A stretch of 25,441 bases of DNA from JAUVHV01 sp964523875 (GTDB taxonomy: Bacteria > Omnitrophota > Gorgyraeia > JABMRG01). The first letter of the stretch is position 1; each line of letters opens with the position of its first letter. The translations under genes and the position numbers were made by a program. Shown here piece by piece: positions 1 to 7,065 of the stretch. The notes under the pieces were generated by a model. It had not been told where the DNA came from. It saw only the letters and a list, made by a program, of their open reading frames with translations, and searched no databases. The stretch is from the NCBI GenBank assembly GCA_964523875.1, contig CAZGAS010000015.1:1-25441 (forward strand), given 5' to 3'.

Positions 1-1128
1 ATTCATGCAAAAATACATAAAGATATAAAAACAATGATGCAGGATCAGATTAATGAGGAATTTAATATGCAAATAGGCGCTAAACGCTATGAAAGAACTA
101 TCTCAAGGCGTGACAAACGTATTGGCTACAGGCCTCGTACCTATGAAATGCTAGGCGGACATATAGCCGATCTTAAGATACCTAGAGCCAGAAAACTAGA
201 TATAAGATTTACTGTATTTGATATGTGGGAAAGAGTTCAATCTAAGGTATTGAATGCTATGTTAATAGCATACCTTTTAGGTAAGAGCTCCACTACTGCC
301 CAGGATATAATAGAATCATTCGGTCAAAGCAGATTCTCGAGAAGCTATCTACAGAGACTGGTTAAAAACTTTGAGATAAGACTAAAAAGATATCAAGAAA
401 GAAAGATCAATAAAAACTACCCCTATGTCTTTATAGATGGCATGGCTGTTAAAGTACGCGATATATACCTTAAAGAAAAGATAGTCATATTTGCCCTTGG
501 AATGGATAAAAAGCACAAGATAGACCTTTTAGGCTGGGTAGTCTCTGATTCTGAAGATGAGGCATCTGTAAGGAGCTTATTGATAGACTTAAAGAACAGA
601 GGCCTTGAAGTGCCGGATATGTTTACATCAGATGGCTCAGGCGGTATAAGAGCAGCCTTAAAACTTGAATATCCGCACACGCCTTGGCAGTTATGCACCT
701 TTCATAAGATTAAGAATATCAACGATCATCTTACTGATACGGATAACCGGAAACATATCCTAAGAGAAGCTGGTGATATATACCAGTTGTCTGAGACTAA
801 AACAGATGCCGTTGAAAGGTTTAAAGCATTTAAGGAGAACTGGTTTAATAAAGAGCCTGAAGCTGTGAGGCTATTCTCAAGAGGTTTTGAACACACACTT
901 CGTTACTTTGATCAACCTAAAGATATGTGGGTATCTATAAGAACCAATAATGTAGCGGAACAGTTTATAGGTAAGCTGAGAAGCTGGTTATCTAAATTCA
1001 ATTACTTTCAGGGAAAAACAAATCTGGAATTAGCCATATATACGTATCTTTGCTATAAAAATGGGGAGCTTATACCTGAGGTTAGAAATGAGATTAATCT
1101 TCAAAAGAACACACTTTTAGTTGCATGA
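1..1128 (+). mobile_element. IS256-family transposase, 5' end outside the window
   Basis: DDE transposase of the IS256 (mutator-like) type, which cuts and pastes its own insertion sequence. Counted from the first ATG at 34, the catalytic acids are D135 (FIDGM), D200 (TSDGSGG) and E309 (TNNVAEQ). The family CxxH pair is C221/H224 (WQLCTFH). The N-terminal half keeps the usual helical region and an RPRTYEMLGG-like stretch. The frame has no stop upstream of 34 and is open to base 1, and 364 residues is short for a family near 400. The true start is therefore probably before the window. No terminal inverted repeat was found after the stop, and a minus-strand gene ends only 8 bp further on. The family call is firm; whether the element is intact cannot be seen. 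Confidence 0.9.
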
Positions 1129-1136
1129 TCCGTATT

Positions 1137-1706
1137 CTAATGAATAAGCTTGAGCTTGAGGCGCACAAGGCGCATCTCCTTGCTAAGATAGGATATCTCT
1201 TCTGTTAGGCTCTCTGCTATATTGGACTGATGGGTTATCTTTTCCTGCCACTTAGAAACCTCTTCTATCATATCGCTTGATTCGGAATTCTGTTCAACCA
1301 GCTTATTTAACTTTGATATCATTCTGTTCGTCGCAGTAAGTGAGGCCTCTTTAAGCCTAAGTTCAGCGCTAAATTCCATAATCTTCTGCTTCAGCTCTAT
1401 TCTATAGGGATCAAACTGCCTGTCAAGATCTTTTATCTTTGTTAATATATCCTTTTTTTCCGCGTTAAGCCCTCTTTTTAAAGTCAGCACCTTTGACCTG
1501 GCCTCGTTCTCCTTGCTGCTCAGATCTGACTTTAAACCTGCTATCTTCTCATCCAATTCAGCTTTTTTCTTAAGAATATCGCCGAAAGAGGCATCCTGAG
1601 CAAGCACTTCCTGTCTTATCTCGCTTGCAGAGCTGAATTCAAGCGGATACTGACAACCTGTTACCAATAACAGGGCTAGAGCGGATATAAGTATTCTAAA
1701 AACCAT
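1137..1706 (-). CDS. Coiled-coil lipoprotein of unknown function
   Basis: A 189-residue protein with a lipoprotein signal peptide: hydrophobic residues 4-16, then lipobox LVTGC with the acylated cysteine at C18. The mature part is almost entirely charged heptad-like sequence rich in K, E and L (about residues 40-185), which predicts long coiled coils in the periplasm. The start is supported by an AGAGG element 5 bases upstream. The gene lies 34 bp beyond a strong hairpin terminator, so its expression may depend on read-through. Its stop falls 8 bp from the stop of the convergent transposase, so the last residues may have been altered by the insertion. I recognise no family. Confidence 0.75.
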   Translation of the reverse strand: MVFRILISALALLLVTGCQYPLEFSSASEIRQEVLAQDASFGDILKKKAELDEKIAGLKSDLSSKENEARSKVLTLKRGLNAEKKDILTKIKDLDRQFDPYRIELKQKIMEFSAELRLKEASLTATNRMISKLNKLVEQNSESSDMIEEVSKWQEKITHQSNIAESLTEEISYLSKEMRLVRLKLKLIH

Positions 1707-1740
1707 ATTAGCCTCTTTTTTAGAAGAGTCGTAAAAATCA

Positions 1741-1762
1741 GGGGCCCTTTTTTAAGGGCCCC
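1741..1762 (-). terminator. Rho-independent terminator after the MscS-like gene
   Basis: Perfect 9-bp stem, GGGGCCCTT with AAGGGCCCC, around a 4-base loop. On the minus strand it is followed by TGATTTTTAC. It lies between the stop of the MscS-like gene (1809) and the start of the lipoprotein (1706). Confidence 0.8.
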
Positions 1763-1808
1763 TTCTATATCGTTACAATCGACTAAACCTATATTTAAGC
1801 TGCGCAAG

Positions 1809-2483
1809 CTATTTCTTCTTCATCTTGGTTATCGCATCTTCTACGAATTTACCTGCAACGTCTTTACAGCCTAAACCAAATGCAAGCCCTAACGCCAGCC
1901 CTGTCGCGGCAAGAACTATATTTATAACATTCAATATAATGCCTGTTTCTATCTTAAGCTGCTGTAGTGCCATCACTGACGCGAAGACAATAACTACAAT
2001 CTGGGTTATCTGGCCAAGCAGCCTAGACTGAGTAATACCGGCATTGCTCGCAGCGGTCCTGATGACAGTACTTAAAAGCGTCGAGACAAACATGCCAAGC
2101 ACAAGTATAAAGACCGAAATAATGATATTTGGTATATACCCTACAATAACGTTTAATACCTCAGCCGCAACTGTCCACTGCATCGCGTTTAAGGCAGTTA
2201 TAAAGACCATAAGTACTACTAACCAATATACTAATACGCCTATCAACTCCGAAAGAGTATATTTTATGCCGCCTTTAGCAAGAAAATTACTGGTCCCTGA
2301 TTTTTCAGCTAAAGTATCAAGCCTTATAAGCTTCAGGCTCCTAACAATAAACGCCTCGATAAATTTTGCTATTAACCAGCCAACAATTAGTATCAATAAA
2401 AGGCCTATTAGCTTAGGAATAAAGATACCTACCCGTGTAAGCATCTCTCTTACTGACTCCATTATTACAAAAGTCCAGTCCAT
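1809..2483 (-). CDS. MscS-pore-like small membrane protein (conserved TM helix type)
   Basis: A 224-residue membrane protein with four or five hydrophobic segments, near residues 22-44, 76-98, 107-137, 157-173 and 180-205. The last contains the Gly/Ala-rich GLALGLAFGLG stretch typical of the MscS pore-lining helix. The protein ends about 20 residues later with KKK, so the cytosolic beta and vestibule domain of true MscS channels is missing. This fits the family of repeated 'conserved TM helix' proteins related to mechanosensitive channels. A role in turgor control is inference only. An AAGGGGG ribosome site lies about 8 bases before the ATG, with a near-consensus promoter upstream and a hairpin terminator downstream, so it is probably monocistronic. 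Confidence 0.75.
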   Translation of the reverse strand: MDWTFVIMESVREMLTRVGIFIPKLIGLLLILIVGWLIAKFIEAFIVRSLKLIRLDTLAEKSGTSNFLAKGGIKYTLSELIGVLVYWLVVLMVFITALNAMQWTVAAEVLNVIVGYIPNIIISVFILVLGMFVSTLLSTVIRTAASNAGITQSRLLGQITQIVVIVFASVMALQQLKIETGIILNVINIVLAATGLALGLAFGLGCKDVAGKFVEDAITKMKKK

Positions 2484-2517
2484 ATACGTGCCCCCTTTCG
2501 TTTATACCTTATAAAAA

Positions 2518-2546
2518 ATTTTAGCACAGATGTAATTCCATGTCAA
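2518..2546 (-). promoter_or_regulatory. Sigma-70-type promoter of the MscS-like gene
   Basis: The minus strand reads TTGACA (2541-2546), a 17-base spacer, then TAAAAT (2518-2523). The expected start site near 2511 leaves a leader of about 28 bases before the ATG at 2483. Confidence 0.7.
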
Positions 2547-2613
2547 GATACCAATTTATTTAAATATGATTAATTCCTATACCACAAAATAGCTGTTTTA
2601 AAGAGTCAATCTT

Positions 2614-2648
2614 AATAAAAAAGGGCAATCTTTATACAAAGATTGCCC
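2614..2648 (-). terminator. Rho-independent terminator after the 72-residue membrane protein
   Basis: Perfect 11-bp stem (2623-2633 with 2638-2648) and a 4-base loop, followed on the minus strand by TTTTTTATT. It sits 31 bp after the stop of the small membrane protein gene. Confidence 0.85.
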
Positions 2649-2679
2649 TAATAAAACTGCTTATATGTCGCAAGAAAAT

Positions 2680-2898
2680 CTATTTCTTATCGCTATCTTC
2701 TTCCTCTTTCTTGATCGCAAGAGAATCCTTAATCTCAGAGATACCCGCTACTACAGCTACCGCTCCGCCAAGAATAAGAACAAGCATAATTAAAAACTCA
2801 ATACCCAAGATAAACGCTTCGCGCCACGCGAATAAGGCAAGTACCAATCCTATAACAACCGCTACTGTGCCGCCAATAATACTTATGACTTTACCCAT
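2680..2898 (-). CDS. Small two-helix membrane protein, unknown function
   Basis: A 72-residue protein with hydrophobic helices at about residues 4-24 and 29-53 and an acidic and basic tail (KKEEEDSDKK) that probably faces the cytoplasm. AGGAGGT 7 bases before the ATG is a textbook ribosome site. A promoter upstream and a clear terminator downstream show a self-contained transcription unit, which makes this a real gene despite its size. I do not recognise the family. Confidence 0.75.
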   Translation of the reverse strand: MGKVISIIGGTVAVVIGLVLALFAWREAFILGIEFLIMLVLILGGAVAVVAGISEIKDSLAIKKEEEDSDKK

Positions 2899-2941
2899 AT
2901 TGCAAGACCTCCTGTTTTTTAAAATTATTCCTATATTTAAA

Positions 2942-2969
2942 ATTATATCATTACCTGCAAGAATTGCAA
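2942..2969 (-). promoter_or_regulatory. Promoter of the small membrane protein gene
   Basis: The minus strand reads TTGCAA (2964-2969), a 16-base spacer and a perfect TATAAT (2942-2947). Its -35 box lies 8 bp from the -35 box of the divergent bioY promoter, and a TGCAAGAA direct repeat lies between the two units. Confidence 0.55.
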
Positions 2970-2977
2970 GAAAAATA

Positions 2978-3006
2978 TTGACATAAATTCAATTTTAAGG
3001 AATAAT
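2978..3006 (+). promoter_or_regulatory. Promoter of bioY
   Basis: TTGACA (2978-2983), a 17-base spacer, then AATAAT (3001-3006). A second TATAAT at 3021-3026 has no good -35 box. I see no BirA or BioR operator palindrome. Confidence 0.55.
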
Positions 3007-3054
3007 ATCTCAATACTTTATATAATTCAATACAGTCATAACATAGGAGACAAG

Positions 3055-3627
3055 ATGTACATTGCCGCGATAGCACGAAAAGAATTAATAGTAAATAAGG
3101 TAACTGTTTGCTTGCTGGGGATACTAAGTTTCACATTATTAACATGGTTAGGTGCGTACGCCTACATACCGCTTAAGGCTACCCCTATACCGATAACCAT
3201 GCAGACACTCTTTGTGCTTCTCTCCGGAGCCATCTTGGGGAAAAAGCTTGGTATTCTATCACAATCATTATATCTTACACTAGGGGCTGCCGGAATACCA
3301 TTCTTCGCTTCAGGAAGCTTTGGCATAGCTTATCTACTGGGCCCAACAGGTGGGTATATAGTGGGTTTTCTCGCGGCAAGTTATATCATAGGCCGCATAC
3401 TTGAAAAAGAGGATAGTCTTATCTATATAATATCCGCTTTTATTATTGGGGCAGTAGCAATATTCGCTCTGGGCGCCGGATGGTTAGCATTCGGGTTAGG
3501 TTTTGGTATAACAAAAGCATTCTACCTTGGAGTGCTACCTTTTATCCCTGGCTGTGTTATAAAGATATTGATAGCCACGGCAATAACAAAAAACTGCCTC
3601 AAAAGATCGAAACAGCTCTTCTATTAA
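3055..3627 (+). CDS. bioY: BioY, substrate-binding subunit of an ECF-type biotin transporter
   Basis: A 190-residue integral membrane protein with about six helices that binds biotin for uptake, alone or with the EcfA/EcfT energising module. The BioY hallmarks are visible: PIPITMQTLFVLLSGAILG near residues 45-64, then GAAGIPFFASG and LLGPTGGYIVGF near 78-104. The length fits the family. AGGAGA lies 4 bases before the ATG. The gene stands alone on this strand, with no ecfAT, birA or bio synthesis genes in view, so it probably shares an energising module encoded elsewhere and suggests reliance on external biotin. Confidence 0.92.
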   Translation: MYIAAIARKELIVNKVTVCLLGILSFTLLTWLGAYAYIPLKATPIPITMQTLFVLLSGAILGKKLGILSQSLYLTLGAAGIPFFASGSFGIAYLLGPTGGYIVGFLAASYIIGRILEKEDSLIYIISAFIIGAVAIFALGAGWLAFGLGFGITKAFYLGVLPFIPGCVIKILIATAITKNCLKRSKQLFY

Positions 3628-3630
3628 TAA

Positions 3631-3673
3631 AAAAGAACGCCATATTCTAATTAACAAATAAAGCGCTTTTTTT
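3631..3673. terminator. Possible bidirectional terminator between bioY and the ferredoxin gene
   Basis: AAAAAAG plus CGC (3631-3640, with a 2-base bulge) can pair with GCG plus CTTTTTT (3663-3672), with the T run ending at 3673. It lies exactly between two convergent stops. The stem is imperfect and the loop long. Confidence 0.35.
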
Positions 3674-3854
3674 AGTTACTTACTGTTATAGCATCGACAG
3701 GACAAGATGCTGCCACCTCATTCATGTCGCAATCGCAATCACCATCTTTAATATGCGCAAGATTATCATCACCCATATCAAATTTATCCGGGCAGGTGCT
3801 GACGCATAATCCACAGCCTGTACAAAGCGTTTCATCTATCGCTATATTTAACAT
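3672..3854 (-). CDS. Single-cluster ferredoxin
   Basis: A 60-residue cytoplasmic electron carrier with one [4Fe-4S] site. The ligands are C11, C14 and C17 (CTGCGLC) plus C51 (CPVDAI). C21 and C40 or C42 are extra cysteines, and in related one-cluster ferredoxins C21 pairs in a disulfide. The second half is acidic, as usual. AGGAGG lies 6 bases before the ATG. It is the last gene of the minus-strand group with the TlpA-like protein and CcdA, 43 bp downstream of the former. A small hairpin (3877-3895) lies in that gap. Its redox partner is not evident. Confidence 0.9.
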   Translation of the reverse strand: MLNIAIDETLCTGCGLCVSTCPDKFDMGDDNLAHIKDGDCDCDMNEVAASCPVDAITVSN

Positions 3855-3876
3855 TATATCCTCCTTGTTTTAATAA

Positions 3877-3895
3877 GCTCGAAACTATTTCGAAC
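3877..3895 (-). other. Intercistronic hairpin before the ferredoxin gene
   Basis: An 8-bp stem (3877-3884 with 3888-3895, one wobble) closes a 3-base loop. Its core CGAAA-N3-TTTCG recurs almost exactly between prfB and secA (17155-17167). There is no T run, so it is not a classical terminator. It could be an RNA processing or stability element, or a protein-binding palindrome. Confidence 0.5.
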
Positions 3896-3897
3896 AC

Positions 3898-4416
3898 TTA
3901 TTCTATTATCTTTTTTATCATACCCTGTGGTACATTATAACCGCGATATTGTATAATGCCGTTTCTATCTATAAGCATAAGGGTAGGTACGCCTCTTATT
4001 TTATACGCGGATGCTGTTGCCCCATCAAGATCCAGCAGAACAGTATATGGGATAGCATGCTTCTGACTAAATGCCCTTAACTTCTTTTCCGACTCATTGA
4101 TATAAATTGCCATCACCTCGAGTCCTTTACTACTATACTTACTATGTATCTCTTTTAAACCGGGTATAATAGTCACGCAATGCGGGCACCATGTAGTAGT
4201 ACATATAAGCAATACGTTTTGTTTGTCTTGAAAATCAGCCAGCGATACGTTGGTACCATTTAAATCCTTAAGCGTAAAATCAATAGCTCTCTCGCCTTTA
4301 GTCGCGTTTGTCCTTGCTGATTCAGCCACGCTATTGCCGCATGATAATGAAAACAAACTAAGACTCAAGGCTACAAATATCAAACATTTCGCTGTTACAT
4401 ACCCTGATCCACGCAT
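3898..4416 (-). CDS. TlpA/ResA-like thiol-disulfide oxidoreductase
   Basis: A 172-residue periplasmic thioredoxin-fold protein. A signal sequence (residues 9-25) ends in SLSC, so C26 may be lipidated, although the lipobox is imperfect. The redox motif is WCPHC (C77, C80) and the cis-proline loop is GVPT (P144). It starts 2 bp after the ccdA stop. AGGAGGA is visible but about 12 bases upstream, inside ccdA. CcdA passes electrons across the membrane and TlpA-like proteins use them to reduce periplasmic disulfides, often in cytochrome c maturation, so the pair forms a likely working unit. The exact target is unknown. Confidence 0.88.
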   Translation of the reverse strand: MRGSGYVTAKCLIFVALSLSLFSLSCGNSVAESARTNATKGERAIDFTLKDLNGTNVSLADFQDKQNVLLICTTTWCPHCVTIIPGLKEIHSKYSSKGLEVMAIYINESEKKLRAFSQKHAIPYTVLLDLDGATASAYKIRGVPTLMLIDRNGIIQYRGYNVPQGMIKKIIE

Positions 4417-4418
4417 AA

Positions 4419-5126
4419 CTAAAATCTTCCTCCTGCCTTTATGATAAAATATTCAGCACAGGCTATTAGTATAAGGCCGAATATTTTCTTTATAATGTTC
4501 AGCCACCTGCCTGATCGTGGTAATGACGCAGCCAGGCCTGTAAATGTACCAACTAAAAGGAGTAGTAACCCCATACCCAAAGCATATGTAAATAAAAGGC
4601 TTACCCCTAATAAGATATTCTGCCTGCTGCCAACATACGTAAGCACAGCTCCGAGTATAGGTGCCGTACAAGGGCCTATTATAAACCCTGCTGATATGCC
4701 TATTAAAAAAGCTCCCAATAGGCCTTTTCTAGTTCGAGTCTGACTGCTTGGACGCAAAAATCCTGGTAAGGGAAAAGTAAAAAGATCCATCATGGAGAGC
4801 CCGAGAAACAGGAATATATTCCCTACAATAAGGTATGTCCAGGGATTAGCAGATATCGATCCAAATACCCTGCCACCAAGTGCCGCTACTGCCCCCAGGG
4901 CCGAATAAACAAAGGCGATACCTAAAACATAAAATAAAGATATAAAAAATGCCTTAGTTCTTGATCCCGCTGAATTTGCACCTATATATCCTATTGTCAC
5001 AGGTATTAAAGGATAGACGCATGGCGTAAGACTGGTAAGCACCCCTCCTAAAAAAATAAGCAAGTAACTAAACAGTGTGATATCTTTTATAGTAATCTCA
5101 GAAAAGGAAATAAGGGATTCAAGCAT
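4419..5126 (-). CDS. ccdA: CcdA/DsbD-type transmembrane electron transporter
   Basis: A 235-residue inner-membrane protein with about six helices. The conserved redox cysteines lie in TPCVYPLIP (C36) and GPCTAP (C153), the signature of the CcdA/DsbD membrane domain. It carries electrons from cytoplasmic thioredoxin to periplasmic partners, here probably the adjacent TlpA-like protein. Its ATG shares one base with the treT stop (TAATG), so translation is probably coupled. It lacks the fused alpha and gamma domains of full DsbD. Confidence 0.92.
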   Translation of the reverse strand: MLESLISFSEITIKDITLFSYLLIFLGGVLTSLTPCVYPLIPVTIGYIGANSAGSRTKAFFISLFYVLGIAFVYSALGAVAALGGRVFGSISANPWTYLIVGNIFLFLGLSMMDLFTFPLPGFLRPSSQTRTRKGLLGAFLIGISAGFIIGPCTAPILGAVLTYVGSRQNILLGVSLLFTYALGMGLLLLLVGTFTGLAASLPRSGRWLNIIKKIFGLILIACAEYFIIKAGGRF

Positions 5127-6373
5127 TATAGTGTTATTATATCACCTTTATGGAACAGCGAAAGCGCAAGTAACATATGCTCTCTTATAAGGCGCGTTAT
5201 AAGAAAGTTGCGTTTTATATGCATCTTGCCGTTATTGGCAAGTCTTTTTGCAAAAGTGGGATTATGCAAAAACTGTCTCATCTGTAACGCGGCACCTTCT
5301 ATACAATGGCACAAAAGCCCGCTATATTTATGCTTTATCTGTAATGGTATACCTCCAACAGCGGAGGCGACAACAGGCTTATCCTTCCATAAGGCCTCGG
5401 TCACTGTAAGAGCAAAACCCTCTTTGAGTGACTTCTGGATGATAACAGATGACGCGCGCTGTATGGCATTGACCTCTATATCATTATGCTCCGGAGGTAT
5501 AAGAAGGATATGAACATCAGCAACGCCTTTTGTTTTTTGCCTTACCTCCTTTAACACTTTCGCGCCTTCAGGATCATCCGCCGCACTGTTGCCAACTAAT
5601 ACAAGCTGGGCATCTACGTATTTTTTAACCATCTTAAAGGCCTCTACCACACCTACAGGGTCCTTTAAATAGTCGTATCTCGAAATCTGTGAAACAATAG
5701 GTTTATTCCTGCTTATACCATATTTAGAAAGAACCTTATTAATCCTCTGGTAGCTTAAAGGCTTATTCTTATCACTTAACGGGTCTATGGCAGGGCAGAT
5801 TAAAAATTGTGACGTCTTAAGCGGCCTGGTAAATTTCGGACTTGAAAATATAGAGGCATCGTATCCTTCAACAAAAGTAGCTAAGAAATCCCATACCCTT
5901 TCATTTGGGGATGAAACATCCACATGGCATCTCCATACCCATTTAGTCGTTTTCATTCTTTTTTTGTTCTGGATAAGGGCTATGGGCTGTGGGTCATGGA
6001 CAAAAACAATATCACCTTTTATCTCTGTCTCCTTATTATATTTTCTGGCAGTCTCAAGATATATATCAAAATCCCTATCAACAATCACATCCGCGCGGCC
6101 ATGCAGCGCGTTATGAAACTTTTTTGTTACATTGTAAAACTCAGGAGTACCCCCTATGACATCCCAATCAATATCTACCCCGAGCTCACGCATAAGCGGA
6201 ATAACGCGGGTTAACATTTCCGCCACTCCACCGCCAACCCGGGTAGAATTTATATGCTGTATCTTCTTGCCCTTTAAGCTTGAAGCCAGGAGTCTAAGTT
6301 CATCAATGGTATCCTTCCCGACAATAGGGATATAATCATCTAAACTCAGTGTTTGCGTCTTATTTTTTACCAT
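5126..6373 (-). CDS. treT: Trehalose synthase (TreT-like GT4 glycosyltransferase)
   Basis: A 415-residue cytoplasmic retaining glycosyltransferase that joins a nucleotide sugar and glucose to make trehalose, or runs the reverse. Visible features are the N-terminal VGGGVAEML loop (about residues 46-54), HVDVSSPNERVWDF in the middle, and the GT4 EX7E motif (EGFALTVTE) followed by VVASAVGGIP. I chose the ATG at 6373, with GGAAA 8 bases upstream and a 14-base overlap with the DUF5752 gene. A longer TTG start at 6403 is possible but has no ribosome site. Adjacency to a DUF5752 gene is a familiar arrangement. Trehalose would serve as an osmolyte or reserve. Confidence 0.85.
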   Translation of the reverse strand: MVKNKTQTLSLDDYIPIVGKDTIDELRLLASSLKGKKIQHINSTRVGGGVAEMLTRVIPLMRELGVDIDWDVIGGTPEFYNVTKKFHNALHGRADVIVDRDFDIYLETARKYNKETEIKGDIVFVHDPQPIALIQNKKRMKTTKWVWRCHVDVSSPNERVWDFLATFVEGYDASIFSSPKFTRPLKTSQFLICPAIDPLSDKNKPLSYQRINKVLSKYGISRNKPIVSQISRYDYLKDPVGVVEAFKMVKKYVDAQLVLVGNSAADDPEGAKVLKEVRQKTKGVADVHILLIPPEHNDIEVNAIQRASSVIIQKSLKEGFALTVTEALWKDKPVVASAVGGIPLQIKHKYSGLLCHCIEGAALQMRQFLHNPTFAKRLANNGKMHIKRNFLITRLIREHMLLALSLFHKGDIITL

Positions 6374-7043
6374 GATCTTGTTTCCATTCAGGGCTATGTT
6401 CAATAATATTTATTATATTTTGTCGTAAACCTTCCAGTGTATACGTATACGGATCGAATGTTTCAAGTCGTGAAGCAAGTTCCGGGTACCCAAGGCTTGT
6501 ATTAATCCAATTGGAAAAATCATTAATACCCTTTTCTAGCCTCAAGCGTACATTAAAGATATGGAAATCAATGGAACGTATTGTAATTTTTTGCAGTGAC
6601 TCAACCATGTCACGCAGGTTATGCGCAACATAATGCGTAGGGAGTATAAAACTTCGGGATTTTGTAAAATCAAATTCTTTCCCAAGCGGGGCATTGCGTA
6701 TCTCTTTTGCGTCGAATAAATGCCCTTCAATAACCTCTATTAACTTTTCCCGTAATGCCCTTATTGTACTAAACTGATATATATCAATACTGCTTAAACG
6801 CTCTGCTAGTATGTCCTCACCTAAAAAATGTTGAACCCAATACGCAAAGGCATTTGGCGGTTCAGGCGAAAGAAACTGATGCTGCTGCAAAAAAACATGG
6901 GTATGATAATAGATAACCGATCCAGAGACATCCTTGAGAACATTAACGAGCTCGCGTGCGTTACGCGCTTTCAAGCCGGTAGATTCGCGTAACTCAAGAT
7001 GTGTACAAAAATAAAAAGGGTTTTTTGTTTTTCTCTTAGCCAT
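6360..7043 (-). CDS. DUF5752 family protein, internally duplicated
   Basis: A 227-residue soluble protein of unknown function often found beside trehalose synthase genes (family assigned from recall). Two halves look alike. Residues 8-110 carry FYFCTH, then an A-N/L-L helix, SVIYYHTH, FAYWV, LAERLSSID and LREKLIEVIE. Residues 130-216 carry SFILPTH, AHNLRDMVESL, SIDFHIF, FSNWI, LASRLETFD and LRQNIINIIE. The SxxxH motif and FxxW/I pattern are kept in both. AGGTGA lies 6 bases before the ATG, and its stop overlaps treT, so co-translation with treT is likely. A regulatory or scaffolding role for TreT is inference. Confidence 0.75.
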   Translation of the reverse strand: MAKRKTKNPFYFCTHLELRESTGLKARNARELVNVLKDVSGSVIYYHTHVFLQQHQFLSPEPPNAFAYWVQHFLGEDILAERLSSIDIYQFSTIRALREKLIEVIEGHLFDAKEIRNAPLGKEFDFTKSRSFILPTHYVAHNLRDMVESLQKITIRSIDFHIFNVRLRLEKGINDFSNWINTSLGYPELASRLETFDPYTYTLEGLRQNIINIIEHSPEWKQDHGKK

Positions 7044-7065
7044 ACAAGCTCACCTATCATCTTCT

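Noticed and set aside
2044..2514. A 156-residue plus-strand frame opposite the MscS-like gene
   Set aside because: It is antisense to a well supported membrane protein, has low-complexity T/I/S composition and no ribosome site.
3877..3895. LexA-type operator
   Set aside because: The palindrome is CGAAA-N3-TTTCG, not CGAAC-N4-GTTCG or CTG-N10-CAG, and it sits inside an operon.
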